A stretch of 64,000 nucleotides of DNA from NCBI GenBank assembly GCA_001051155.2, contig JYIP02000002.1, forward strand, positions 69,583 through 133,582. Direction: 5' to 3'. This DNA comes from Chrysoporthe austroafricana. Its lineage: Eukaryota > Ascomycota > Sordariomycetes > Diaporthales > Cryphonectriaceae. The notes beneath the pieces are model-generated. The model worked only from the letters and a program-made list of their open reading frames with translations, made no database searches and was not told the origin of the DNA. Of the stretch, positions 1 through 11,487 are shown in pieces; positions within the stretch are counted from its first letter, which is position 1, and every line of letters begins with the position of its first letter. The position numbers and the translations under genes are program-made.

Positions 1-434
1 GAGACGAGCGCCGTAGGGTGAATAACATGACTTGGAAACGTTGATTCACTATCTTAGAATGCTTCCTGAGATTGTGTACTAAGTTGAACCTTATAGTGGC
101 TAGTCGCATTCGTATCGTCGAGCCTTAGTGGAACTCATTAGTCGAAGAACAAGCAATTGCTCGTGCAGCATGGGCTAGATGAGGGAAGTTGCGATTTACG
201 ATACATACTTGAGAACACGGACAAGGGTTCATATCGATGGAAAGGCTATATTCTGAAGCAATATCTTGGCTGAAAGCGGAAGCGGGTGAAGTAAGAGACC
301 GTGGGATTCGAGTTTGACGTTTTCAAAACCATCTAATCAATTCAAGTACAAGCGTATGAGCATGCGCACTGCTTAGAGGTTATCTGAGATGTCTGCTGAA
401 GCTCATGGCTATATAGTCGCCTGCTAGATTAAGC
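1..434. other. no gene recognised
   Basis: I see no convincing coding segment, repeat or RNA gene here. The stretch lies downstream of the minus-strand gene that ends at 435 and may hold its 3' UTR. Confidence 0.5.
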
Positions 435-1990
435 CTACGTCTCTGCAGAGAGACCACGGACTAAATTCTCGGACTTGATATCTACGTCGGTGTTCACATG
501 GATGCCGCCTTCAAAACTCCTGTCCGTAGAGTCACCATCGCCCATATCTCGCCGTGTCGACATGATTGTCACGTTGTAGTCGTGGGCTCTGCGGCGGTTC
601 CTGCTCATTTCGAAGGCGTCGTTGGCGCTTTTGCCACTCGCCAGCATGGAGCCGGGCTTGGACGGTCCCTTGGACGAATGCCCATACGAGAATAACTCAT
701 TTCTTCCTGTCCAGAATCGGCTGCTGAGGGCGGGACGCACTAGACCATTTGTTGGTTAGTAACGAGCCGGCATAGAAACGGCGCCCTAGAAAAAGAGAAA
801 GCCTCCTTGGCAGAGGGTGAATGCTATTGCCTCCAGGAATGGAAGTAGGGGCTGGGGTGACGATCATGTGACGCAAGGATAGGAGATGCACATACGTATA
901 GGAGCTTGTCCAACGAATATGGCGACAAAGTCTTCCCTGCAGGACCAGATCGCTGCCGTAGCGCCGTTCTTTTCCTGTTGACGAGGGTTTCGAGTCAGGA
1001 CCGTGCCACGCGATAATGCCCTCTTCGAGGTATAAGTCAACTCACCACCAGCACTTCTGTAACCCTCAAAATAGCCGCGACCATAACAAAGATGCCGCTA
1101 GAAAAGAGTAGAACTAGCAAGATCTTGCGCCAGAGCGTTGTCTTCGCCGGTAGGACAACCGGGACGGGTATTGCTATTATACATAAATCTGACACAACGT
1201 TCATAACGAGAGTCGGTAGCATGTAGAGAGTTGCTTGGGGCTCGCATAGTGCTGTTTCGTGATTCTTCGCGTCAGTTGTGCATTTTTCTGCATTTTGCGG
1301 AGTAATTGAGGAGTCACTGAATCAAAGAGCAGTCATGGACTCACCTCCCTCGTCCTTATAAAAGACCCACATCCGAGTATATGGACGGCAGCTTCCAAAC
1401 AATATACCAATAATGATGACAAAGGTGAATCCGACCAGACACATCACTGGAAAGATAAACTTTTCAACCCAAAGACCTATTGAACCTGCTTAGCTTGGTG
1501 CTGCCTGAGAAGACGGAGATATATAGGCGGAGGCACGGTACCCTTCACGACCCGCCGGAAGAAGAACAGCATATTGATCTTGAGTGACCAGATGAAGACG
1601 ACATATGTCGCTACACCGGCGCAGAACCATTTGGTAACCTTGATATAGGGCTCAGCCTCTTCAGCTGACATCTCCTGCCTTTGAGCAAGCGTGAGCGAGT
1701 GCAGGTCCGCATGACGATCACAAACGTCGGCAGCGTAAGTCATAATAGTATAGATGATCTGTGGTAATCAATCAGTTGGAACCCTGCAGACCGATGTGGT
1801 GTTTCAAGTATAGACATACCCACGAGAAGCAGACCAGATAGTCATCCAGTTCGAAACAACGGAAGCCTACCATTCTCCATCGGCAAAGACTCCGGAGGAG
1901 AATCAGTGCCGACCCGACGCTGTACAGTGCCCAGGTCTCGACAAGAGGCTCGCTGTATGCCATGTTCGGAGTCGCGAATAGCGAACGCAA
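435..1990 (-). CDS. fungal rhodopsin-domain integral membrane protein
   Basis: Six exons fit: 1990-1820, 1758-1542, 1476-1345, 1287-1046, 974-896 and 739-435. Together they give 1146 nt, an uninterrupted 381-residue protein. What looks like a frameshift near 1480 is removed by a 65-nt intron (1541-1477) that restores the family junction VVKG/LWVEKF. Several hydrophobic segments typical of a seven-helix protein are visible, with the landmarks CRPYTRMW, the Cys-rich extracellular loop before TLYMLP, and NGATAAIWSCREDF followed by VGQAPILRP. The tail after about residue 285 is polar and probably cytosolic. This is the large fungal 'rhodopsin domain' family (SAT4/PTH11-like), for which ligand and function are mostly unknown. 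It has no retinal-opsin signature that I can see. Family assignment is firm; the role is not inferable. Confidence 0.85.
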
Positions 1991-2993
1991 TGCAAAATTG
2001 TTTCTGAGTGTCGCCAGTTGCAGAAGGTGGCTAAAAGTAGAGACTGTGGGTTCTGTGGCGCAGAATCAGGCTCCTCTTATCGATTAAAACCTGAAGTGAT
2101 GCACCTTATTGCATCAATGACTTGTTTGCCTCTACCTATTCAAGCTCTGCCAGTACGGAGGACTACTTGCGAGTAGGGGTTGAAGAAAACTCCGGTTTGG
2201 GCGTCAAAATCAGCGAGATGCCGTCTAGACCCTCTAGATATTTAGTATAGATGCGTGCCCATGTACTGTTCAGGGGAAGATAACATGGAGCGCAATCCTA
2301 CTCCATCGTCAGAGACTACATGGGTCAGATGTGGTAACCGCCTGGGCAATTCTCGAATGATGCTTGGCACCGCCAGAGACGTGGAAACCGGTAAACAACA
2401 GTTGGTTAAGAGGGGCCTCATATCTGTGATTCTGGTTGGCTAGCCAGGCCAGTCGGGTTGACCAGACCCTGACGAGAAGGTCTGCCCAGGTGGATTATAT
2501 GTACTGAACCCAACCAACAGGTAAGGGGGTGACGGGGCATAATCTCGCATGCGATCCCATGTCTCCAGTGAGTGCTTTTGACGGCTCTTAAATTCGTCCA
2601 GTAGGAGATACTCAGCATAGATAGTGAATCGTGTCCCTGCCTCGGATAATTCGCCTGGTACTCGGCGCCGTTGACGGCCAGCAATTGTTTCTTGAGAAAT
2701 GTAGTAGCCTGGCCAGTTCTCCGAGCACCGGGGCCCAAATGCACGGGACTCCAACTGCATCTTAGAGAACATCGGTTCGCTTAACAACCAACTGCAGCAC
2801 ACTAATAATGATGGTACCCATGTATTTCCGGTCTCGCATATACATAGCCGGAAAGGCGCCCTGCAGCATCTTTTCCAAGGACATCTCACCCCTCTGTTGA
2901 AATTAGAAATTGTCACAGAAACCGTGTGATAATCCGCTGTGACTTTCTAACGTTTCGTTTATACGAGGGATCTAAATGTCTCTCCTGCCCACC
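1991..2993. other. intergenic, no convincing gene
   Basis: Overlapping minus-strand open frames at 2418-2916 exist, but none shows a recognisable domain or a consistent exon model. A short hydrophobic stretch beginning with Met at about 2886 (minus) stops after some 40 codons. The last part should contain the 5' region of the aldehyde dehydrogenase gene. Confidence 0.4.
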
Positions 2994-4735
2994 ATGGCTT
3001 ATAAGCTTGACTTTAAGGTGCGTTGCTTTTTGTCCCATGGACTCTGTATGTGATTCATCTCCCCTGAAATCATCTAACGGTTCTTACGTGTGCAGGCGCC
3101 TTACTATAATGTGATCAACAATGAGCTTACGTCTACAGCGCAAACGCGTCATGGCGTGGACCCTTCTACAGAGGAGGCCCTGCCCGAGGTCCCTGTATCT
3201 GGCAAGGCCGAGCTCGACCGTGCTATAGCCGCCGCAAAAGCTGCCTATCCCGCATGGCGGTCGCTTTCATGGGACGAGCGCGGATCATATCTGATTAAGC
3301 TAGCGGACGCGATTGAAGCCAATCATGACAACATTCGTGATCTCAATATCGCCGAGACTGGCAAGCCTTTCCAGCATGCCAACTTCGAAATGGTTCTGGT
3401 CCTTGCGCACTTGCGCGGCACGGCAGCGCTGCGTATCCCGGACGATATTGTGGAGGATACTCCTGAGAAGACTGCTGTAGTCAGGTATAGGCCTCTCGGT
3501 GTCGGCGCTGCTATTATACCGTGGAACTGGCCGCTGTTGCTGGGTCTTGGTAAGATCGGCCCGGCGGTGTTGGCCGGCAATACGTGAGTGAGCCCTCTTG
3601 CTGCCCTGAAGCATATACATCGCACTGACTGGAAGATCTAAAGCATTATCGTAAAGCCAAGTCCGTATGCTCCTTACGGTCTTCTCAAAATAGGCGAGCT
3701 CGCGGCTAAAATCTTCCCGCCTGGTATCATACAGGTATTAAGCGGCGATGAGAGTCTTGGTCCGCTGTTTACAGAGCATCCAGGTATTGCCAAAGTCAGC
3801 TTTACAGGCAGTACTCCGACGGGTAGGAAGGTTGCTGAAGCCTGTGGCCGTACGCTGAAGAGAGTTACATTGGAATTAGGAGGAAACGATGCAGCTATCG
3901 TTTGCGAGGACGCCGATCTTGCCAAAACGGTACCGGGAGTAGGTTTTCTATACATATCTGCTGCTGAATTAGCTAATGGTTTCGTAACAGGTCTCCTTCC
4001 TAGCCTTCCTCTGTGCGGGCCAGATATGCATGAATATCAAACGGGTCTATGTGCATGACAAGATTTATAATGCATTCCTAGCTGCTATGGTCGCTTTCAT
4101 CCGCAACAATATGCCATATGGTCCGGCTGCGGATCCGAAGACGATGATCGGCCCTATCCAGGTATATCATTATCTGCCAATTCCTACCTCACTCACAGCC
4201 TGAAGCCCAGGCTCCAAGATCAACACCCTGCTTCATATACGAGAATACTAATTCAGACTTTGAATAGAACTCTGCGCAGTATGAGAAGGTTAAGGGATTT
4301 TTTGAGGAAGCTGAGTCGCAGAAGTGGACTATTGCTCTCGGAGGTCTTAAAGAGAAGGAAAATATCAAGTACAAGGGTCTATTACTCCCACCGACGCTCA
4401 TTGATAATCCTGGTGATAACTCTCGCATCGTAGTGGAAGAGCCCTTTGGTCCTATCCTTCCTGTGATGCGCTGGACAGACGAAAAAGAAGTTATCAGCCG
4501 TGTCAATGCTGTCGAGGCAGGGCTTGGTGCTTCGGTCTGGAGTAGCAATATCGAGAAAGCTACCGAGATTGCTGATGCTCTGGAGGCTGGTAGTGTTTGG
4601 ATTAACAACCATTTCCAGGTGTCGCCAAACATGCCTTTCGGCGGACACAAAGCTAGCGGTATTGGTATGGACTGGGATATCGTCGGACTGAAGGGCTGGT
4701 GCAATCCGCAGGGATTCTGGACCTTTAAGGGATAA
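2994..4735 (+). CDS. NAD(P)-dependent aldehyde dehydrogenase
   Basis: Five exons (2994-3017, 3096-3583, 3644-3938, 3991-4161, 4268-4735) join in phase to 1446 nt, 481 residues, normal for the ALDH superfamily. The start is a 24-nt first exon with ACC before ATG. Visible motifs are the cofactor-binding PWNWPL, VKPSPYAP and SFTGST regions, the general-base Glu in LELGGN, the catalytic Cys in AGQIC, and the EEPFGPILPV and SGIGMDWD segments near the end. No lesion is seen, so this should be an active soluble enzyme oxidising an aldehyde to the acid. The closest kind is the broad-specificity fungal/vanillin-dehydrogenase-like group; substrate is not inferable. It is not clustered with a pathway that names its substrate. 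The intron 3939-3990 donor is GTAGGT; an alternative GTACCG donor upstream would shorten the protein by three residues. Confidence 0.93.
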
Positions 4736-6389
4736 AAGACACAGGTAATCCTAGAGGCTACTAGTCAAGACAGGTCTCAGACAGGTTTGGAAGGTGTAGC
4801 AGTCAGTTTGACACGCACGAAGTTGCTCAAAGTATTTCTATAGTAACGATTCTATAAGTTTCAGGAGCACCTAGTAGACATCCCACTTTGAATCTACACC
4901 GTCCACCTTTTTATTGAATTTGAAGCCAGAATTTGCATGTGTAGACCCAATGCGCCGGCAACGGCATTGCCGCCAAAATTGCCTAATCCTACATAGCTCA
5001 TGGCAAGATTGCGCACTTCATCAGGCTCTTCGGCCCGATGAAAGTCCTCTGCCTTCCACCAGATTAAAAATAATAATAATAATAATAATAACTACTGGCT
5101 CTGGCTGCATTCCTCTACAGTTGAGTCGCTCTGCTTTCTCCGAGCCAGTGAAACGCAGGGGATCGATCTATGGGCCTCGGTCATTTGCAGCCGAATGGCG
5201 CCATTAACTTTGCGATGTGGACTATGATACCTTTGTACAAATTGGGGGCGCCCCGCTCTTACATGCTTCTCCTCGGGCCACACAGACGACTACTTCCAAC
5301 CGCATACAGGGACATGGCGATCATTACTCCGTGCCCATTCCTGCAAATCTGGCACTACCTAATACGTATGTCTTCAGATAGCAGTGTACACCTTAGCATG
5401 GGTTAACAGATTAGGTGAATACGCTGTGGATCGTTCTTATCAGACCTTTCATCTGAGAGGGTACTTCCGGTGCATTATTGGGGGCGCAGCGTAAGGGGGT
5501 TACAATGCGGTTGGCGGCTAGACCGAGGAATCAGACGATGCGGGCCAGAACTGTGTTATATAGGCGTTCAACGTAACGGTTAACCCTCGACCCCGGTACG
5601 CGCATCACAAGCCTCAGGACCCGGCGACAGATATGCGTCAAGTGCATTTGGATTCCGAGTACTCCGTTAAGTGCGCACGTTGATTGCCTCGGGCTGGCCA
5701 TAACAGCTCAGGACACTGTGTGAGACGTTACACGTAACGTGCAGGAGACTCGTGAGTGGGAAGAGTGATAGTGATGTGATCCACCCATGCTTGTGCACAC
5801 TTAGCAGTTGCGCAGGAGACATCGTCCAATGCACCGAGACTTCTCACATGTATGGCTAACGTTGGTTACATTCACAGAGGAAGATGCATGGGCTGCTATC
5901 AGGGTAATTTTCTCATTCTGGAAAAGCAGGCCAACCTATCACAACGTATCTCTCTCCGCTGCATTTAATACGAAGGGCTCTATACTTCTATTGCAAGCGA
6001 GAGTCTCTATCAAGGTTACATTTCGCAATTCGAATCACGAAATGATGATGGAACAGGTCAATAGCTCGTCTACCAAGCTCAGGATAATATGTTTGATCTC
6101 GTTGAAAGAATCTATATGAGTAGAGGCTTGTCCGGCTGGGGTCCTAATTTACAGCATGCTCAAAGTCTCGGTACCTCTCAGTTGGTATGAACTCTTTTCA
6201 ACGGTCACTCACTCTTGTCAGGCGAGTTCATTTTTCTATTTCTATATGTTGATGTCATGGCTCCCTCCTTCTTCAATCTTCCCGCCGTCTTGGACGACAA
6301 CCATGTTAATGGCTCGCATGTAGAGCGAGTGCTTAGCCCCTAGTAGGAACATATTCTTCACACATATTGGAAAACCTTGGACAATCAGA
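4736..6389. other. intergenic, no gene recognised
   Basis: No open frame here resembles a known protein. The only clear structure is a short AAT microsatellite at about 5068-5092. Confidence 0.5.
5068..5092. repeat. (AAT)n microsatellite
   Basis: About eight perfect AAT units follow an A run. It is a simple-sequence repeat with no coding role. Confidence 0.9.
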
Positions 6390-7010
6390 ATATGTACTCT
6401 TCTGCTCTGATGGACTCCTTTGCCAACATCCCTCTCGTGAGACAGCGAGGCTTCCTCACTTCAGGGGAGTGCGAAGCACTCAAAGCCGCCCAACAGTAGG
6501 ATGGACTTTGACCTATTGAGCTCCTCGGCTTTGAGTGCGGTGTCGTTCGGAACATGCCAGAGCGGTCTCAGCCCCCCCATAAGGCTATGGCGACAGTAAG
6601 AAGGTCGACTATGTCTTGGCCTCGATGCCGCCAATGTCACATCTCTAAGGAAGGTCTTTACTATCGAGGGACCCTTTGCTGCAGCTGGGAACGTGGGTGG
6701 CCTCGCGGTATCAGCCTACGGCGGGCCTCGGCACGTATCTATCTAAGAACGCACCTTCCCTGCCAAATTCTCGTGCGCCCGACAATCGGATCCCGTCTAC
6801 TGTGTTGGTCCAAGTCGTGAACCGTGGGAGGCGGCTGTACTTTGCCTGCGATAAGGGCACCTCGATTGCCCTGTACGGCCCTCTCAGCATTGGTTTGACG
6901 AAGGACATTATCGAAGCGTATACCCTAATCGTCATCTTGGAGGAGGTGAAGAGGTGGATCGAGACGACATTCTACAATGCTATGAAGAGGTGGTGCCTCT
7001 GTGAAGAGGT
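6390..7010 (+). pseudogene. decayed gene of unknown function
   Basis: Protein-like segments lie in all three forward frames in collinear order. They include MDSFANIPLVRQRGFL then GECEALKAAQQ (about 6412-6498), ELLGFECGVVRNMPE (about 6520), VDYVLASMPPMSHL (about 6605), IEGPFAAAGNVGGLAV and YGGPRHVSI (about 6665-6745), then RAPDNRIPSTVLVQVV and LYFACDKGTSIALYG up to about 7000. In-frame stops at 6497 and several shifts separate them. The pattern is that of a formerly continuous gene broken by small indels and nonsense changes. I do not recognise the family. It runs directly into the helicase remnant on the same strand, but there is no sign that they were one gene. Confidence 0.45.
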
Positions 7011-8470
7011 GCTTCGGGGCCTTGAGGGCATGGGTCGAGATCAGGGGCTTTAAAGGCGTTTGCTCCCATGGTGTGCAAAGACGCCCTTCAGATTTGGTCT
7101 ACAATATTTTTGACATAGACGGTACTGCTGGCAAAGCAGCACTCGCTATCAACGGTACTACGACGTGGACCTTTGCGGGGTGGAATCCAAACTCCCACAA
7201 GGTCAGCCTCGACAAGCTCAGGGAGGCGGCGACCGAGATGTCCAGCAGGGCACGGCGACGCTTCCGGTGTACTGATGTTATTATCATTAACGAGATCAGT
7301 ATAGTGGAGAATCTGCATTTTGAGCGCCTGAACCAGGTTATGACAGTGGCTCGCGTTGACAAGTGCTTCGCTACGGACCAGCACCCTTTTGGCGGCGTGC
7401 AGGTAATTGTTACGAGAGACTTTGCACAACTGCTACCGGTCCGCGCTTTTCAGCACTGCATCCAGTATAGTAGCGAAATGCAGCTAGATGTGAAACAGGA
7501 AATGCATAACTGCTGCCGGTGCAATACTACCTACCAAGCTATCGACAAGTGGGCCTTTCTCAGCAAGGCGTGGGAAGAGTGTGATTTTTCACATGTGCAC
7601 CTGAAGACGGTACATCGCCAGCACGACGATGCCTTTATCTCGCTCCTGGAGAAGTGTCGGCTGGGCAAGCCGTTCACTACGGAAGAAGTAGATCTACTCA
7701 TGAATCACGAAGCTGTTACTACTAGAGCAGTGGAGTTATACTCGACGCGAGAAGAAGTTCGCAGTGTTAATGAGCGAGAGTTCAAGAACCTGTCTACCAA
7801 GCCTTACACCTTCGAATACCGCGACACGTTCATCTGGAACGAAATCAAACATCCGCATCTAGCCGGTCGAGGTGAGAGGCACCCACGAGGCTAGCTGACC
7901 TGTCTCAAAGAGCACAATCTAGATTACCAAGTCGAACTCAAACGCAGGATGCGCGTAATGCTTCTTATTAATCTTGACCTGGCCAATGGTCTCCGCAATG
8001 GTAGTCAAGGGACGATCATTGGCTAGACAGCTCCGAGAATAAACAATGCCGAAGAAAACAAAGCCCAAGACGACATTTCCGGAAATAAACGGTACGATTC
8101 CGTAGCGGACCTCAAAATCGCACAGATCACCGCTTTCGAGAAGCAAGTCGACCTAGCCATATAACTAATCGTCCGCTTCAGCAACGGCATGGAACGCATC
8201 ATCCGTGCCGAATGTCAGATCAATGAGCTAGGAGATGATGAGCTGTATTCCCTCCTATGCCGCACGCAGATCCCACTAGCGCCGGCCTGGGCACTTAGTA
8301 TTCACAAGGCGCAGGGCATGACTTTGGACCGAGCTAAGGTCGACTTGTCCAGGGCCTTTTCGGAAGGTCAAGTGTATGTTGCACTAAGTCGAGCTACCAG
8401 TCTTCGTGGGCTTAAGGTTGTTGGGGATGCGCAAGGGTTGTTGGTCGGTAAGGGGGGAACAGGGAGATGA
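7001..8470 (+). pseudogene. Pif1-type DNA helicase remnant (possibly Helitron-derived)
   Basis: Two open segments, 7001-7894 and 8189-8470, carry superfamily 1 helicase features of the Pif1/Helitron type. They show a degenerate Walker A (DGTAGKAAL where GTAGTGKS is expected), a Walker B-like IIINEISIVE (for DEISMV), VIVTRDFAQLLPV (for GDFxQLPPV), and a C-terminal block with PLAPAWALSIHKAQGMTLD then VYVALSRATSLRGLKV. The linking stretch near 7960-8020 reads LLINLDLANGLRNGSQGTII, then hits a TAG, so the frame is broken. Loss of the Walker A Lys-Ser/Thr and the stops argue against activity. No Rep (HUH) or OTU domain was found, so Helitron origin is inference; a freestanding Pif1-like gene is the alternative. 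Confidence 0.75.
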
Positions 8471-10256
8471 AAGCCTTTTATAAGGAGAGGTTCGGTTTCT
8501 AGACACTGGGATGTGCGTGTGGCTTATAGTTCATATATTACAAGAATAATATGTGGATCTCCATTATCGAAATAATTGGACGGGTATTAAGAAATAGTAC
8601 AAAATTCTAAATAGGATCGAGTTTTTTCAAGACAAAGCAAAAGGTATGAGCAAATGCTCGCGCTGCTGCTAGCATGCCCGTTTTGGGCTCGGTATTATCT
8701 CAAGGATGCGTTCTATGCACCATGAGTTCAGTAACATAACGGCAGGAAGAAGCGACTTGTGGGAAAAGGGATAAAGTAAAATAGTCCGACTTCCCTTATC
8801 TAGTTGCCAGCCGACGGGAGTCGGTACAGAGATCGTAAAGGTGGAACATGAACCAAACTTGTCGACGTGAGAGGATGCCAGAGGATACGGTCCGTCCTCC
8901 GCTCCGCTGAATCAGCGCAATGTGGAGAGCGTACGGATGTAGAATGGTGCAGAACTACTCCGTGCCCATGCACTCTGACTATCCGGCTTCGATATTAACG
9001 AGTTCGCTCAGTGGAAATGAAATGGTGTATTAGGCGAGCAACCCATTACAGTCTTTCCGGATCCTCGTTTCAAAACATCTGTGTTGATTGTTGTATAGTG
9101 AACGCTGTATGCTAGTACTATGACAGTAATCAGAAGGCAATTGCCACTGCAGGGTGGTTGGCACTAAGCATTCGTTGAAACCTCTCTTCTGAATGCAGAG
9201 TTTGGCAGAGACAAGTAACACCCTTTTAAGAGCCTATAACAATGAAGGTGAAGTACAAGACGAATTGCTATGTGATCGCTGACTGGTATGAGATATATAC
9301 GACTGACTTGTTTGAAATCCTTCCAACGAAAGGAACCGATGGCTCACGGAGAAGGATCTAGCGAGGTGATATTTTTTGACGCTTTTTCATTATATTACAG
9401 TTCAAGTGGGTAGTTGACATATAGAAACCTATCACTGAAATCAAATGCATCAACTGTAGAAGTTCTAACCCGCAACAGCAGGTTGGTCTGGAATAAGCAA
9501 TATTTAACGCTAGAAAACGAAGGTATATAGAGGTGGAGACAAGAGATTGATAGCCACGACCACTTGAAAGAAACACTTTAATAATATCACTCATTCGACT
9601 TTGAATAATTTCCACGATGAATCAAAGGTCGAGCCTTACGAAGCATATATGCAGCGGGGGAAAAAAAAGCATACATCTTCTGAGATCATTAGTGTTTATT
9701 TTAATTAACATCTAGTGTGCCTAGGCTTGACCCGCAGCCTTTCCTAAGGGGTAGGGTGTGAACAATTGGGTAAGGTACAGTAGGATGGATGATGATGGGA
9801 GTAGAGGGTTCAGAGCTACCTTCACACCAGTTCATTAAATAATAGAAATAAATAATAGAAATAGCTGAGAGACAGCTCTACCCATCAAAAGGCTCGGCTT
9901 GGTCCAACGTTATAAAAATTAGGCCCTGTAGGCTCTTCGTGGTGCAGGCCGTATTGCGGAAGATAGCAGCTCTCTAGCTCTTTGAGTTCTCTAAGCAGAG
10001 GCGTCAGCATGCTACTCTGCAAAACCGCTGCCACCCGCGATTTGCCCCGAGATGCAATAGCTGGATCTGCGTTGTGAACCTAAACATTGGCACAGGGTGA
10101 TTGTAAACTGAAATTTGAAATCACCCGAATCGTGATTTGCGTACTAATGTCAATACCCCTTAGACGTCTAATACACTCCTATCAATTATTTTGTTATCTA
10201 CTAGCTGCATAAAACCCCTGAGCGACCACTCGAGTTTTCAACTACGTACCACAATG
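8471..10256. other. intergenic; contains short shared repeat, no gene
   Basis: No recognisable coding segment. It contains the paired motifs at 8781-8911 listed separately. A moderately AT-rich stretch follows from about 9600 to 9900. Confidence 0.45.
8781..8911. repeat. dispersed repeat, copy A (end motifs shared with 33933-34342)
   Basis: Begins with ATAGTCC, has AGTTGCCAGCCGA at 8802-8814 followed by GGGAG, and ends with CCGTCCTCCGCTCCG at 8892-8906 followed by YTGAA. The same motifs in the same order and strand occur at 33933-34342 with a longer interior. This suggests a non-autonomous mobile element or a pair of element ends. Copy A sits just downstream of the helicase remnant. Confidence 0.45.
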
Positions 10257-11454
10257 TCATGTGCTTCGCTTGAGGGCTTCCGTGATGAGAACCTTATAGC
10301 CTTCAACTGCCATTTGTAAATCTGAAATCTTCAAATGCTCATGGTCAGAATGAGGAACAAGAACGCTTCCAGGGCCGTAGAGATATCTCTTATGATTTCC
10401 TTTCAGGCTTGGAATATCCGTTCCATATCTTGCCACAAATGTTTCAAATCCTATACAAATATCAGTCTCGGCGGCAGAGCATACGAGGTTAAATATGCTA
10501 ACCTTCAATGTCGTAATCTATGGAAACGGGCCCAATACCGACTGTGAAGTTGACTGTGATATGTGGCGAAACCTCAGTAACGGTTGCTCTTATCAGGTCT
10601 TGTATCTCTTCTGGAGTCCCTGCTCCAATCCTGACTGCGGCTGTTGCCACTGCATCTTCCGGGATAACATTTGCGGCCACGCCACCGTCGATCTTGCCAA
10701 TATTGATAGTTGTGTTGCCAAACCGCTCACTCCACGGAAGTTGTATATCTTGCAGCGCAGCAAGACTGCGAACCAGGATGTCAATGGCATTGCTGCCCAC
10801 CTCAGGATATCCCGAATGGCCCGCTTTCCCCTTTGCTCGTATGGTTCCCCCGGTCACCCCTTTGTGGCCCCGAGCAAGCCTGAGGTCCGTGGGCTCTCCA
10901 AAGATAACTGTCTCCCAAGACAGACCGAGGTCATTAGCCGCCTTCATACCAGCGCCACCATTCTCTTCACCAACGACGAAGAGCAGGGAAACATCGCCTT
11001 CATTGACCTGGCCTGCTTTGATAAGCGACTCGACCGCGATGATCTGGGATGCCACGCTTCCTTTGGCGTCGACAGTACCACGACCCCAAATCTCATCGCC
11101 TCTTCTCTCATAATCCCGGAAAGGCGGAACAGTGTCAACATGCGATGTCACGAGTATCCGAGTGCTTCTAGCACCGCCCAGGTAAGCCAGGACATTTTCT
11201 CGGTCGTCCACGACGGGCTAGGTCTCTACAGTGAACCCCTTCTCCTGCAGGTAGTTCTTCAAGAATCGAGATAGATTTCCCTCTGAGCCGGTGATTGAGG
11301 GAAGCTGGACAAGAGACTTGTGTAGCTCGATCAGGGGGGAATCGGACGATACGGATATCGAAGATGCGCCTTCAAGTGGCTCTTGGATGCCACTTGCGGC
11401 GCCTGGCGGCCAACCAGTCAGGAAGACAGAGAGGTAGAAGCCCAGACCCTTCAT
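10257..11454 (-). pseudogene. secreted M20-family metallopeptidase with one nonsense codon
   Basis: Exons 11454-10503 and 10450-10257 join across a 52-nt intron into a 382-codon frame interrupted only by TAG at 11220-11218, about codon 79. The N-terminus has a hydrophobic signal-like segment after MKGLG; an in-frame Met at 11487 is less likely. M20 zinc-site features all survive: SHVDTVPP, GRGTVDAKGS, the EE of VVGEENGGAGM, EPTD and the late VPHSDHEHL. The dimerisation segment around GKAGHSGYPEVGSN is present too. The family includes fungal secreted carboxypeptidase/acetylornithine deacetylase-like enzymes. The stop lies before all catalytic residues, so the product is probably lost unless translation reads through or restarts at a downstream codon. 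CAG-to-TAG is the simplest single change (inference). Confidence 0.8.
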
Positions 11455-11487
11455 CATAAGGACTGAATGTATGTGACAGGTGAACAC

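Noticed and set aside
1477..1543. Apparent frameshift in the rhodopsin-like gene
   Set aside because: A 65-nt intron with donor at 1541 and acceptor at 1477 restores the frame and a conserved junction, and the full gene then sums to a multiple of three.
10495..11274. Long plus-strand open frames over the M20 peptidase
   Set aside because: They are shadows of the minus-strand gene, whose translation shows all M20 motifs; the plus frames show no family features.
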